64,000 nucleotides of DNA from Ascaphus truei (GCA_036426205.1 CM071570.1:51630984-51694983); one strand, 5' to 3'; shown: positions 34,149-45,757, numbered from the stretch's first letter. Notes: generated by a model not told the origin, from the sequence alone. Made by a program: numbers and translations.

Positions 34149-35604
34149 GTATCTGGAGTAGATGAAGCTGGTAAAAAGGAGCACTGCAAAAGGAGAAAAC
34201 TGGAGGGCAATTGAAAAATAACAAAACTTTATTGAAGGATATAGCCTAAAAATATAAAAAGAGGAGAAACCTCTAACGCGTTTCACGCCAGTCGGTGCTT
34301 TATCAAAGAGTGTTTCAAGAGTCAAAATGGTGCCTCTTTATAGGCACTCCCCCACTGGAAGAATTGCCACCTGTGTTCCCAGGTAAAGAACCCCAGGGAA
34401 CAAAAGCTCTCCAGAGTGGATGATACACTGGAGAGCTGACAATCGAACAGTCAGAGATGCACCCACAAAAAGGACACTAGCTGAATAATCAAAAATTAGG
34501 ACATAATCATAAAGACAGTAAATAAAATTTACTCTGTTAATATTCAAAATAAATGAAATAAGTAAACAGGGTGTCTAAAGAATAAACACATAAACAATTA
34601 TGATAATGTTGCATTGATCAAATATGACAATAATAATGTCACATAAATGTAAGTATAGATCAATTATAATTGTATGAAACCTGATAAGAAAATAAACTAA
34701 TGTATCATGTGTCATTCAGTAGAAACTCCCTGGCAATAATATATCTAATTTCATAAAAATAAATGTGAGCTAAGGGAAATTAATCAGATAACCTATCATC
34801 TACAGAAAAAGCCCCAATGCAAAGAGACAATTTTCAAAGACAAAACAGAAACCAGTGCATCATGAACTTGTATCACATGAATATCTATATACAAATGTAA
34901 CATTGGATCTGGGATGTGCAAGGGATGTTGTTCAGACATAAAGGAACAGTAATCTCATGCGTCCAGATCAAAAATAAAGATTCATAAGAAATGCTTGAGA
35001 TCGCATTCTACATGTATCCCAGAAGGGGACAGGGTGTTAAGAGAATGAATCCAAAACATCTCACGCTTATTCAGCTGTTTAATCCTATCGCCCCCTCGTA
35101 TAGGGGCTGATATAAAATCAATAGCAGAAAAACGAAAATGAGTAAGTTTTCCAAATGGACAGTTTACAAAATGTCGAGACTGGACGCATAATATCTTGTT
35201 TCTTAATTGAACGAATGTGTTCCATAATTCTGACCTTAAGAGCTCCAAATAGTCTGACCGACATATCGCTGACCACAGCCACAGGTCAAGTAATACACAA
35301 CAAAATTGGAATTACAATGTCCAGTATAGATGATCCGGTAATCTTTAGATAAGCCACACAAAAAGTCTCACAACATGTGGAAAAAAGAAGAACACAAAAA
35401 ATATATCATAGCATATAGCTGTTAAGTATTGTAGGCATAAACATGCTATATTTATGCTTTGTTACTGTATCTGTGCTGTAACCCCTAGATGAAAATTTAT
35501 CAGCCAAATCTAAAGATTGTCGTTCAAAGGATTCCTCACTTGAGCCAAGCTGTCTAAGGCGGAGGAATTGTCCTTTTTGGTATCCCTCTGATGAGTGACC
35601 TCAA
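34149..35604 (-). pseudogene. Penelope-like element, 5'-truncated: RT end, GIY-YIG endonuclease, 3' region
   Basis: On the minus strand, near plus 35500-35580, the text KKGQFLRLRQLGSSEESFER then DKFSSRGYS matches the C-terminal end of Penelope-like reverse transcriptases. Downstream, near plus 35270-35300, TCGCGQRYVGQT is the GIY-YIG-type endonuclease motif (here Y-V-G). It is followed by RGGDRIKQLNKREMFWIHSL, LNTLSPSGI and ECDLKHFL, ending at TAA near 34984. Several frameshifts and at least one stop separate these blocks. In intact elements the endonuclease nicks the target and the RT primes from it. The 3' region holds the hammerhead motif at 34266-34316. RT palm motifs are missing, so the copy is truncated and dead. 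Confidence 0.85.
34266..34316 (-). ncRNA. Hammerhead-ribozyme-like motif in the Penelope-like 3' region
   Basis: On the minus strand: stem I strand GAAACACTCT (plus 34307-34316), core TTGATAA (34300-34306), stem II AGCACC-GACT-GGCGT (34285-34299, one A/C mismatch), GAAAC (34280-34284), loop GC, GTT (34275-34277), stem I partner AGAGGTTTC (34266-34274). Stem I pairs over nine positions with one bulged A. Hammerheads with a two-base-pair stem III are an established feature of Penelope-like terminal regions. The core again has U for C3 and A for G8, so activity is probably lost. Confidence 0.7.
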
Positions 35605-35989
35605 AAATTTGATTTGCATCTTACTTTTAATTAAAAAGTCTGAATTATTGATGAGAATCACATAGTCAACAGAACAAGTTGTGCTTTCCCCCCAAATCTA
35701 CAGGAATGTCCAGTGTCTACATATTTGGAATTGCTGACCATATTACACAATTATTTGCTCTTCTCCGTTCTCTAAAAAACAATGTAAGAAAGTTAAAATA
35801 TTACATTTTATGAATTACTAACTAAAGTAGGTGGCTTTGTATAGATTGTAGTGCTTTGGAGTCATCATCTTTGCAGACTTGAATCTGTGCATTGTGACGG
35901 TGCTCGTCTTTAATCAAGAGGCGGACCCGTAAGGCTGAGTTAGGGATGCAGAATAACCGACCAGAGCCCAGGGACAGAGTCCTGTTAGA
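35605..35989 (+). repeat. 385-bp direct repeat, right copy
   Basis: It begins exactly where the truncated Penelope-like sequence ends and matches 33763-34148. Beyond it the sequence (CAATTCGTAGTCGG...) has no counterpart after the left copy. The pair therefore has the layout of an unusually long target duplication. Confidence 0.9.
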
Positions 35990-37138
35990 CAATTCGTAGT
36001 CGGTAAACAGACAGAAGTCAGGGCTGGCGTCAGTGGTGCAAAGTCCAGTGAAAAGGCAAAAGGTTAGGGCAGGCAGAATGCAGTGAGGTCGGGGTCACGG
36101 TCCGGGGTCAGCAACAGGGAAATCCAAACAGACAAAAGGGTAAAGCGTGACAGCGTAGCGAACAGGAACTGCAAACGTTAGAACCTTACTCGGCGACTAG
36201 AACCAGGAAGTACAGCCTTATATAGCAGGCTGCCAGTAACCAAATGGCCAAATTGAGCAGAAAGGGCAGGCAACCTGGAAAGCCGAACTGGCAGCAAAAC
36301 TCGGCACGGATCGAACAGAATCCTTACATGTATAAATCGATAATGGCGCTCACTTTAGCCCGATCAATAATTCTACCTTCTAGTGAGCGAGGCTCACCCC
36401 CCAACCCCCACTCGCTGAGAATCCCACCCCAAATTATAGTGACATCCACCCTCATTACTAACACACTCCCTCAGTAACCTTCCTCCTCAGTGACACTCAC
36501 ACCCCATCAGTGCCCTCCCTCTCTTACACCTCCAACTCCCCTCCGCCCTCCCTTACACCCCCACTTCTCCCCCTCCCTCTGTTACAACCCCACCCCCATG
36601 ATCTACGCTCACCCTAAGGAATGTCTGGAAGGCTTCCAGCTAAGCGAAGCCACCAATCACATACTTCCCTGCAAAGGAAACCGACCAATCAGCACCCTCA
36701 TGGAGAGGGAACAACCAATCAGAGTCAGGGAAGTTAAAAAGACGAGAGAGAAAAAAATTAAAATAAAAAGTGTAATCCAAGAATAAAAAATAACCCGGGT
36801 GGATACCTCTAAGGTCCCATTAGTGTGCATGCAAAGTTTCAGGTCTCTAGCTTCCATGACACACTGGCTCTTTTATTATTATAGATATGGGATCTCCTTA
36901 ATGTTTAATTTAATATAATCAATGTAATTGTAAGAACTAAGAAAAGGTTCTCAAACAAACATCATGCTTTTGGCATGTAACACACTTTAATATTTATATT
37001 AACAATGTTGCTTTATGTTTTTGTACCCCAAATTGGGAGCACTCTGTACTATTCCATTAATGTGGAACATTATACCAATCCATAGGGATCAGTTTAATTA
37101 TTTCGATGTACGATGTGCACAACGGATGACTCTAAGCA
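35990..37138. other. Repeat-like GC- and C-rich DNA, unassigned
   Basis: 35990-36330 (AGTCAGGGCTGGCG, GGTCGGGGTCACGGTCC) reads like part of an old LTR or DNA element. 36380-36610 is rich in CCCTCC. The end near 36880 (TTTATTATTATAGAT), together with ACTAGCTAAAGTTCCCGG at 33976, may be the two ends of a larger element. None of this could be confirmed. Confidence 0.4.
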
Positions 37139-37700
37139 GTCTAGGACATTTGGCCGTGGTTGTTTTGCAGCGACCACGTGGCTGTTGGCGCTTCGCTGCG
37201 ACTCATCCCGACGCCTGAAGCTGCTGCCGCTGGCCAGTTCATTGCTAAGGTTTGTCCTTTATCCTACTAAGCCCAACTCTAAACCCCATCCAACAACCGC
37301 CTACCCTAAACCATTACCACAAAAACCCATACCCTTAGCCCTTACCATTACCTTAAAACCCCTTAAATTAACCCCCTACCCTAACCGCTAAAAAACTTAA
37401 ATTAACCCCCTACCCTACCCGGTAAACCCCATAAATTTTCCCCCTACCCTAACCACTTTAACCCCTTGAATTAATTTCTACCCCAAACCACTAAAACCCT
37501 TAAATTAACCCCCTGCCTCAAGTGCTAAAACCCCTTAAATGAAACTCCTACCCTGACCAGTAAGTAAACTTACCATACAAGCAGCCGGTGGTGCGGATTC
37601 AAGCTGTGGTTCAGCTGCGGTAGCAGGGCGAGTTACGGCAAAGCGCCGCCGGCCATTTGGTCGCGGGCGAAATAGCCGCAACCAAATGTCCCATTCCGAC
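37139..37700 (+). mobile_element. GGACATTTGG-end MITE with CCCTAA-rich interior
   Basis: The left end GGACATTTGGCCGTGGTTG pairs with the inverse of GCCGCAACCAAATGTCC at the right. The interior (37260-37560) is a degenerate array of CCCCTACCCTAACC and AAACCCCTTAAATTAA blocks. A related copy ends near 62702. Confidence 0.7.
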
Positions 37701-37750
37701 TCCCAAGTATCTCTAAACATTAAATAGGAGACACTCAGAAGATGATAAAT

Positions 37751-37952
37751 CAGTGGTTTCAAACCTTTCTTTGGTTAAGGAATCCTGAGTGAAGCCATCT
37801 CTAACCATCTCTAATAGCAACTCTGTGATCAGGTGCATTGTAAATTCTTCTATATTTGGTACAATTTTCAAATGAACAGAAAATTGCAGGCAACACTTTA
37901 GGGATGCCCGGGGAACCAAAGTCTTCCTAGGAACCCTGGTTGAAAAACACTG
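37751..37952 (+). mobile_element. hAT-like MITE
   Basis: The ends CAGTGGTTTCAAACCTTTCT and CTGGTTGAAAAACACTG are inverted. Flanks TGATAAAT and TGCTAAAA match at six of eight positions. The ends resemble those of the element at 60593-62192. Confidence 0.75.
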
Positions 37953-37975
37953 TGCTAAAATAACAGTATCTAGTA

Positions 37976-38971
37976 CAGTGGTTTTCAACCGGGGTTCCGT
38001 GGTCGCCAGAGTGGGAGAGCAGGGAGAACACTCCCATGCTGATCCAGGCCGGGCGGCGCGGCGGCAAGCCCAAGCAGCAGTGACCTGGTGGCTCCTGAGC
38101 TAAGCAGCAGCTCAGTCATATTCATCTCTCTGCCTACTCCGCTCGCAGGGATGGAGTGGGGGGAGAGAAGGGGGAACACATTCCAAGTGCTTCACTCCTG
38201 AACGGGTCAGAACAGAAGGTCAGAGTGTGTGTGTGTGAAAGTAAGTGGGAGAGTGTGTGTGTGCGTGTAAGTGTGGGAGTGTGCGAGTTGGAGTGTGCGA
38301 GTTGGAGTGTGTGTGTTGGAGTGTGTGGGTTGGAGTGTGTGAGTTGGAGTGTGTGAGTTGGAGTGTGTGAGTTGGAGTGTGTGAATTGGAGTGTGGGAGT
38401 GGGAGAGTGTGTGTGTGTATGTGGTAGAGTGTGTGTATGTGGTAGTGTGTGTGTATGTGTATGTGTGTGTGTGTGTGCATGTGTGTATGTTGTAGTGTGT
38501 GTGTGTATGTGTGTATGTGGTAGTGTGTGTATGTGGTAGTGTGTGTATGTGTGTATGTGGTAGAGTGTGTGTGTATGTGTATGTGTGTAAGTGGTAGAGT
38601 GTATGTGTATGTGTATGTGTGTAAGTGGGAGAGTGTGTGTATGTGTATGTGTGTAAGTGGGAGAGTGTGTGTGTATGTGTATGTGTGTAAGAGGGAGAGT
38701 GTGTGTGTATGTGTATGTGTGTAAGTGGGAGAGTGTATGTGTATGTGTGTAAGAGGGAGAGTGTGTGCACGCGCGCAAGAGGGAGAATGAGGGGCAGAAG
38801 GAGAGTGAAGGAGGAGAGAGACGGGGAAGAGACGGGGCGATGGGGGGGGGGGGAAGGGGGTAGAGATGGAGCAACAGGGAGACAAGAGACAGGGGGCAAG
38901 GTTTGGGGTTCCCCAGGATTTCAAAATCAAATTCTGGGGTTCCCTAACCAAGAAAAGGTTGAAAAACACTT
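37976..38971 (+). mobile_element. hAT-like element with a 550-bp internal GT satellite
   Basis: CAGTGGTTTTCAACCGGGGT at the left pairs with the inverse of AAGGTTGAAAAACACT at the right. Flanks ATCTAGTA (37968-37975) and ATCTAGTC (38972-38979) match at seven of eight. The interior from about 38220 to 38770 is GTGTGTATGT and GAGTTGGAGTGTGT repeats. The 230-249-codon His/Thr-rich frames across it are repeat artefacts. Confidence 0.88.
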
Positions 38972-38984
38972 ATCTAGTCGTTTT

Positions 38985-39340
38985 TTATTTATTTATAAAA
39001 ATGTTTTACCAGGAAGTAATACATTAAGAGTTACCTCTCGTTTTCAAGTATGTCCTGGGCACAGAGTTATAAAAAATACATGGTTACATTAAAAGAACAG
39101 GGTTATGAATTCACAGACATTTCATGGACAGATAAAGTTGGAAAATTGTGTACAGGGGATAAAGGGCTTGTGAGTTTCAGATTGAAATAGAGCAGCTTTA
39201 ACATCACCAAACATCTCACACCTTTGGCTGCCCTTCGGCTGTGACAAAGGCTGTCCGCCTTTGGGGCAAAGCAGACGTACACTGGGGTGGTTGAGGTTGA
39301 ATCTGTTGCAGCTGTGAACAAACAGTTCTTTGTGCCCTCT
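38985..39340 (-). mobile_element. LINE 3' end, same family as 8985-9890
   Basis: CCAGGAAGTAATACATTAAG, then CTCTCGTTTTCAAGTATGTC, match the 3' end near 8985. Upstream homology on the minus strand extends to about 39340, with LLCPKGGQPLS-like text, but no clear RT motif. Confidence 0.6.
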
Positions 39341-39556
39341 TGGCTCATTAACATTCCAGTGGGTAGGGTTTACGTTCCACAAAGTACAAGCAAATATGAA
39401 CCCTTAGCACACTGGTCCTGTGCAGAGGGGAGCAGTTCTTAGTTGCAAATTGTAATTGTTGATTTTTTTACCTAGTAATTCAGTGTAGCTTCATGTGAGT
39501 ACGACTCTTCTGAATGTTCATCTTGGGGGTCTGGGACACTCCAATTGAACTTCACT

Positions 39557-39604
<48 letters not shown>
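39557..39604 (+). repeat. (GT)n microsatellite
   Basis: About 24 uninterrupted GT units. Confidence 0.95.
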
Positions 39605-39607
<3 letters not shown>

Positions 39608-40876
39608 AGTACAGTATGTGTGTTTGTGAGAGAGAGGGTATTGCAGTTCACTTCTTCATTCTTTATTATTCAGTCCGATCAAGCATTATGAAACGTTGAC
39701 ACCCATCCTTTGGAAGTCAGACAGAAATCACAGATTAATTTCGCAGCTGTCAGTTGATTTTACTTTTCTTGGTATTGGTTTTCCAATATTGAGTAGTTGA
39801 CCTTTATTATTTTATTTGATGTGCCAAATACTAAACACACCCACCAAACACACAAAGAACATTGTTTGTTTTGTAAAGATTAGAGACGTGCCTGTTTTGG
39901 GGAGTTGAAGGGTGGCATGCAAGGCACTTCGGTGGTTAAAACCTGCCTGGTGATGCCTATTGTATGAATATGGTGGTTTAATGTTTTATTTTCAGCCTAT
40001 GAAAGCTCATAACATTCTTTGTTGCCTAGCATGTTGCTTCGAGAAGAGAATTAAAGAGACATTATGTAAACCACTATTGGCACTGGTAATGGAAATGTGT
40101 ATCATGTCAAGCTGTGACATGCCTGTGGTTCATTTTGTTGCATTACAAAGAGAGAAAACAAATACTGAAATCAACAAAAACATTCTTTAAAAGCCTCATT
40201 AACAGCTCGGTGTTAGGACAATTACTCTGTTATGCTTTTCTTGTCATCTTTCTGAGATTCATAAATCATTGTCTCTTTAACTTTATAATGCATTGATTTT
40301 TTCCCCCATCTGTATTGACAACAACAATATCTCAACTATGAATGGGTGCTGTGTATCTTTATATTCATGGCTTTCACTTCAATCGTTTTAGGTGCCCTAT
40401 TGTTTTGGCACTTGAATGTTTAATGGGATTTAAGTAGTTTATTTAATGGCTCCATAAACAAAGAGAACATTTTTCAAACTATTTAGAGTGGAGACAATTG
40501 CCACATAAAATCAAGTGAGGCTTTATTCAATTTAGTTGAACGCTTAAAAAAAAGAAAATGAATGCTTTCTTAGGGCTAGATTCACTAAACCCCATTAAAT
40601 TAGGGCAAACAACATGACGTTTAAGCACAAACAATGGGTTCCACTTAAAAACATCCTAATCATTTTGGGAATTCTACAAAACCAATGTTGCAGTCATACT
40701 CCAGCCTCAATAAAAGTATTAATAAAGCTAAAAGAAGAATGAGACGAAAAGAGGGAACACTAGAACTTATCTTAGAAAAAGTTGTTATATTACTATTAAA
40801 ACTATAATATAAAAAATAACATGACGTTACCTAAAACGGGAACGGGTATTATTTCTCCAGAGTTAACGCCCTTCCT

Positions 40877-40916
40877 TCCCCCCCCCCTCCCTTCCCTCCA
40901 CCCCCTCCCCCCCCAA
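40877..40916 (+). repeat. C-rich polypyrimidine tract
   Basis: CCTTCCCCCCCCCTCCC-type sequence, unbroken pyrimidine apart from one A. It is a possible triplex or i-motif former. Confidence 0.75.
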
Positions 40917-41848
40917 AAATGTCGTGCTCACTTATTTTCTGCACTGATGGATCAAAGCGCGGTATGCTACTACTAAAGTGGTGAATACGTTTTGTGTGCA
41001 GCGGCCTTTTCTATTATTCTGCAGTGGTGGTATAAAGAAGTCAGCGGAAGGATGGCCCTGGTCGGCGTGCACGGGTTACCAGTTGGACATTAGGCACTCT
41101 GAGCACCTCCAGTTAATGTAGATCACAGTAGGTAAGTGCTTCTCTGACCCTAGTCTATTAAGTGCTGATACTGCCCGCTGATCCTACCCAATTATAAGCA
41201 GAGTTTGGTAGGAGCTGCCTTACTCGTCTGATAATGGGAATTCTTTTTTATTATATCTGGTGAGGAATGGGAACAGAGGCACACACTGACTTTTTGGTTA
41301 AAATGTTGAAGATTATATGATGCGTTTGGCATAAAAAACCCCACTGAAAACCTTTCAGTAGAAAGCTGAACAAGCGAAGCCTTGAAATATTGGCAATATA
41401 AACATTCACTGTTGTACTTCTCAGTAGTAATTGTGTGGAAGCGTGGGAGATAACTATAGCCACACACAGCTTTTATTTTATAAATCTGCAATGCTTAATA
41501 GGCATAATTTGACACTTACCGCCAAGTCTGTGTGACTCTGCAGGGTGTCCCTTTACGTAAAAGGCTCTTCACTTTTTTTTGTTCTGTAGGAATCACTTTT
41601 ATGAGACATGAAACCATGCTTTAAAATAGTAAGACACACATTTCTATCGTTCTTCAGGTTGTGTCTTCTCAGCGGGGCTTAGTAGGGATGTAGACATATG
41701 GAATTACTCCAACTTTCCATTTAATCTCACCAAGAAGAAATGTGACCAGACAAATCATAAATGCATGTATTTTCTGTGCCTTTATAACTCATACCCGAGG
41801 GAACCCCAGCCAGGCATGTTTTGGGGATAATCAAGTAATATTCTATTC

Positions 41849-42020
41849 CAGGGGTGGCCAACTCTAGTCCTTAGAGCCACCAAAAGGTCAGATTTTAGGG
41901 ATATCTCTGTTTCAGCACAGGTGGCTCAATCAGTGGCTGATTACTACCTGTGCTGAAGCAGCGATATCCTGAAAACCTGACCTGTTGGTGGCCCTTGAGG
42001 ACTGGAGTTGACCACTCTTG
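41849..42020 (+). mobile_element. Palindromic hAT-like MITE with perfect 8-bp duplication
   Basis: It runs from CAGGGGTGGCCAACTCTAGT to GGAGTTGACCACTCTTG. TTCTATTC occurs directly on both sides (41841-41848 and 42021-42028). The perfect 8-bp duplication places this palindromic family with hAT elements. Confidence 0.92.
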
Positions 42021-42665
42021 TTCTATTCATTTGTAGCCTCACTACATTTTAATGTACGTTCATGTCTTTGCCATTCCTAAAATCTTGTGCGTATGGGGAT
42101 CCCAAAAAGATGGCTGGTAGTGACTGCCGTCCAAGACGCACAATTTGAATAGTAAGAAATGATCAATTATTTTATTTGGTTATTACATTACTTAAAAGAT
42201 ATTGCAGCTACATCTAATAGTTTATGGAATATAGTTAGGGGCCTCTGAAAGGTTTGCATAGCTAAATGTCTCTAACTTAGAGTTAATGCATGTTGATATG
42301 GGGTGTTGTGTTATGTCTTCACTGTAAAAGTGCAGTTTATTTGTATTCTGAACTGCAAGGTACATACTATTGCACATTGAAAGCACAGCTTTAATTGCCA
42401 TGATTCAGACTTTATAATGAGGCACAGGCAAGCGTGATATGCCAATGGTAATAAATAGCTACTGTACCAGAGGGTCTCAAAGTGTGTTCCCTTACTTTAG
42501 CCTCTGTCCCTTCTCTTAATTATTTACTTTCCTGTTACTGTTCACTGCATTTCTACAATAACATTGTATTTATAGATGAATATGCTGACAATAATGGGGT
42601 TCTGTTCTTAATATTAATGTATTTGCTTATGTAACCCATATTCCCCCCCCCCACCGCAGATAGGG

Positions 42666-43875
42666 TGTATGTGAGGGGATCTATATGCATTACCCAGTGT
42701 GGGGCTTTACCTGTTAGGCTCACAGGAGGCCTGAGCCTCCGCCATGGAGAGTCTGGGGCACGTATAACAATATGTATACCTCGTACTTGGTGCAGCGCCT
42801 CCACCTGCGATGGCTCCCACCAGAGGGGGAGTGGTTCCTCGCAGGACAATTGTATATCACTCCACACACACACAGCATGTAAAACAAACTAATGACTTTA
42901 CTGAACTAGCATAGGCAATATATATCAACAGGTGTCCCTCCCTTGAGGAGACACTATCTACTGCGTCTCTCAGGACGCTACCCCCTTTCACCGGGTGATC
43001 CCACTCCGTGTCCAATAACCACACACAGTGTTCCCCCACCCTCAAGTGAGATAGATATGTGTGACTGCGCAGCCACTATGTCCCGTGTGAATATGATATC
43101 GTTGGTGCACTTGGTGATTGTTACCTGCCGAGCACTCCAGTGCCCGGGCCTGCCAAGGAACTTCACAAAGGATCCTGATGACGCCTGAATACAGGAACTA
43201 CCGTCCGGGGCGATCCCACCCGGATGGCTGCTGCAGCGACAGCGAAGGTCTGAGCCCAAACCTCTGGGTCCCTAACTGGCTCTTGATAGTAAGGGGCAGG
43301 GTCCCTAACCTGGGGCCTGTCCCTGACACAACTCACACTACTGGGTGGCTCAGGGCTATCTGGGGCCTCGGGGGCTGCTGGCCTAGTGCAGGGAGTCACT
43401 GACTCCTGCACCCTACCTCCTTCCCCTAGCTTCTCCTGGCGCCGACTGACTCTCTCCTCAAAACCCCGCGAAATGTATCTCGTTCCCTTACAGGGCAATC
43501 CTCCAGCCCTATTGGCCACTCTGAGACACCTGGTGCCTTCCACCCTTAGCCTCCTGGGAATTGTAGTCCCATGGAGGCTATTCCTATATTGGGGCCGTGT
43601 GCGTGATTCTACTGTGCATGCGCGACTCCCTAATGGCCGCCACACCCTGGCCTCATCCGCGCATGCGCGATCACGGCGCATGCGTGCGCAACCACAATGG
43701 CGGCCCCCGCTAGCCGGGTGCGCCGCAGAGCCTCCTAGGGCTCGCAACGGTCCCTGCTCCGGCCCCCACCTTTGGAAGCAGCTGTCGGGTCCGTCGTTGG
43801 CTCCGGCGGCACCCGCGACTGCGCTGCCACAAAGGAGGGGGGGGTCTCTAGGAGCCACAGGGGACCGGGGCTACA
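42666..43875 (+). repeat. GC-rich interspersed repeat or CpG-rich block, class unknown
   Basis: This 1.2-kb segment is sharply GC- and CpG-richer than its AT-rich flanks. It starts TGTATGTGAGGGG and ends GGGGCTACA, so an LTR is possible, but no target duplication is visible. Long frames on both strands (up to 231 codons) show no recognisable domain and follow from the high GC content. Confidence 0.5.
43555..43704 (+). promoter_or_regulatory. Cluster of ZNF143-, NRF1- and YY1-like motifs
   Basis: TGGGAATTGTAGTCCCA (43555-43571) contains the ZNF143/STAF core. GCGCATGCGC (43659-43668) and GCGCATGCGTGCGCA (43676-43690) are NRF1-type palindromes. CAATGGCGGC (43695-43704) resembles a YY1 site. Such clusters mark CpG-island promoters, but here they sit inside a probable repeat. 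Confidence 0.4.
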
Positions 43876-44663
43876 CTTAAATACATTGACACAATTTAAG
43901 ATAATGCAAAAAAGTCTAATGTAATAATCTATTTATAGCATAGCAAGAATATTTGAATTGCAGTGAAGTGTAAAAACTTATAAGATCCTAATTGTTTGTT
44001 ATTTTTGGATATTTTTAATAACTTTGATAATTGAACCCTAAAAGCCAAAGTCCATACTTCTTAATAGTGAATACTTGGGATAATGCAGTCTGTATTTCTT
44101 TTACTGGTGGTACAGAAGGTAAATGCTGGACTGTTTCCCATTAAGTTTCAATTTGGCCACTAATAAAGCAGATCTTGGGAAGTAAACCAGTGATCCATAT
44201 TCAATGAATCCCATAAAAATTCTTTAGAGTCTTTAATTCTTTACAAAGCTTACCCAATGCACATATTACAGATTAACTGGAATGCTGATGTGGGGTATGA
44301 CCATGCCTGCAAAAGCAAGAACTTAAGGTTTATGTAATATTCTACATCACAACTGCATTAAAAACGGCAGCTTTTTAATTACAGTAGTTTCCAAAGTTGT
44401 TCCCATCTGTCAGTAAAGGTGTTATCATTACACACTGCCTCTCAATTGTTGATTCATCATTAAAGAGTTTTTTTCAATTGCATATGTTGACCCAATAATG
44501 GAAAACCTTCCACCAAATCATGGCAACTTCCATTAGGTAGAACCAACACTTTGGTGGTTGAGTTTATGTACATTGTGGTCTGATTCTTTGTGGAATGTGG
44601 AAGACACTGTATAAGGCATTGAAGGCCATTTTGGAAACCCTATTCAATCCGGAAACTGAGCAG
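43876..44663. other. No recognised feature
   Basis: AT-rich DNA without a convincing frame, repeat boundary or RNA gene. Confidence 0.5.
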
Positions 44664-44733
44664 GTCCCAGACAGCGCGGCGCGCATGCGGGTCCCAGATA
44701 GCGCAGTGCGCATGCGAGTCCCAGACAGAGTGA
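44664..44733 (+). repeat. 27-bp tandem repeat, 2.6 copies
   Basis: Units beginning GTCCCAGACAGCGC start at 44664, 44691 and 44718. Two carry a GCGCATGCG motif. Confidence 0.85.
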
Positions 44734-44796
44734 CTGGTTGAGCCACCGGATGCCTGAGACTGGGTATGGGTGTATAAGTATGTACAGTATGCACAT

Positions 44797-44866
44797 ACAT
44801 ATATGAAAACGAGAGGCAACTCTCAATGTATTACTTGCTGGTAAAACATTTTATAAATAAATAAGA
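44797..44866 (+). mobile_element. LINE 3' tail fragment
   Basis: ATGAAAACGAGAGGCAACTC then ATTTTATAAATAAATAAG is the sense-strand 3' end of the family at 8985 and 38985. Confidence 0.7.
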
Positions 44867-45182
44867 TCTGTTAAACAGCAAAAGTCAGTTTTGTGAGTGG
44901 ATTTTAATCCCCATTTGCGCATATCTATTGAGTGAATGATATTACACTATATTCTCTTGTTTTGATCTCTTTGAGGAGTTGATTGGAAGAAGTTCTCAGA
45001 CATATAAATAGCCAGACTGCATGAAAAGCCTGAACACCAACATTGCACAGGTAGGATTAAATACTAGCACTAACATTTCTACATTTGTTTTATTTTTAAT
45101 AGTTACACTATGATGGGATTTATCGTGTGTGTGTCGTGTGTTTGTGTGGGGTGTGTGTATGTATGTATGTTAGTATGTAAGG

Positions 45183-45188
<6 letters not shown>

Positions 45189-45231
<43 letters not shown>
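45189..45231 (+). repeat. (AT)n microsatellite
   Basis: About 21 uninterrupted AT units, preceded by GTATGTATGT repeats. Confidence 0.95.
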
Positions 45232-45235
<4 letters not shown>

Positions 45236-45401
45236 TTATTTGTATTGTGATTCCTCCATCATGTTGCAGGGTTTTGTCCCAGATTAAGGTAGAAAACCTT
45301 TGGGTTTGTTTAACAGGGTTTTTATTACTGCACAATAATAATTACATAATAAACATACCATCCCTTTAAGGCAAAATAAATCATAAAATAAACGCCTACT
45401 C

Positions 45402-45757
45402 CTCCTAGGGCTCGATTATGCCAGATGCCGCTGAGTGGCAGCGCACTCCGGTGATGTGATCCTCATGCTGCCGCAGAGCGGCATCTTGATTATACCAGGG
45501 AAACTGAAAAGCGGAGACAGGGAGGCGTGACGGAGGCGTGGCCGTGAGCGGTTCGCCCTCATTGGCTGGAACCGCTACGTGACACGGCCGTTGCCAGCCA
45601 AGAACAAATCTGAGGATCGCTCAGGAGACATCCGCTCTGCAGTTCCACATGGCGCGCACGCCGCAACAGGTATTAGCGCTTCTATTGTTTTTTTTAATGT
45701 TGTTTTTCAAGCGCGCGCCGCTGTGCGTGATTTTTGGTATAATCACGGCCTTAGGAG
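45402..45757 (+). mobile_element. MITE with CTCCTAGGG-type inverted ends
   Basis: The left end CTCCTAGGGCTCGATTATGC pairs with the inverse of GTATAATCACGGCCTTAGGAG at the right. The 356-bp body is CpG-rich and non-coding. No target duplication was resolved. Confidence 0.75.

Larger units (their letters stand above)
39341..41848. other. AT-rich stretch, no gene recognised
   Basis: It holds a (GT)n run at 39557-39604 and a polypyrimidine tract at 40877-40916. Otherwise no protein-like frame or clear repeat was found. Confidence 0.5.

Noticed and set aside
37260..37560. Interstitial telomere array
   Set aside because: CCCTAA-like words are present, but the period is 20-40 bp and the block lies inside a MITE with defined ends.
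38134..38969. Overlapping 230-249-codon His/Thr-rich frames on the minus strand
   Set aside because: They lie in a GT/CA satellite inside a hAT-like element. All three frames are open, which is a repeat artefact.
39674..39702. Fifth hammerhead-like site (CCGATCAAGC then GAAACGTTG)
   Set aside because: The core matches poorly, stem II has too few pairs and stem I is not seen.
43163..43858. 231-codon minus-strand frame
   Set aside because: High GC content lowers stop frequency. Frames are long on both strands here and no motif is visible.
42666..43875. Solo LTR call
   Set aside because: TGTA...TACA ends fit, but the flanking 4-6 bases do not match, so no class was assigned.
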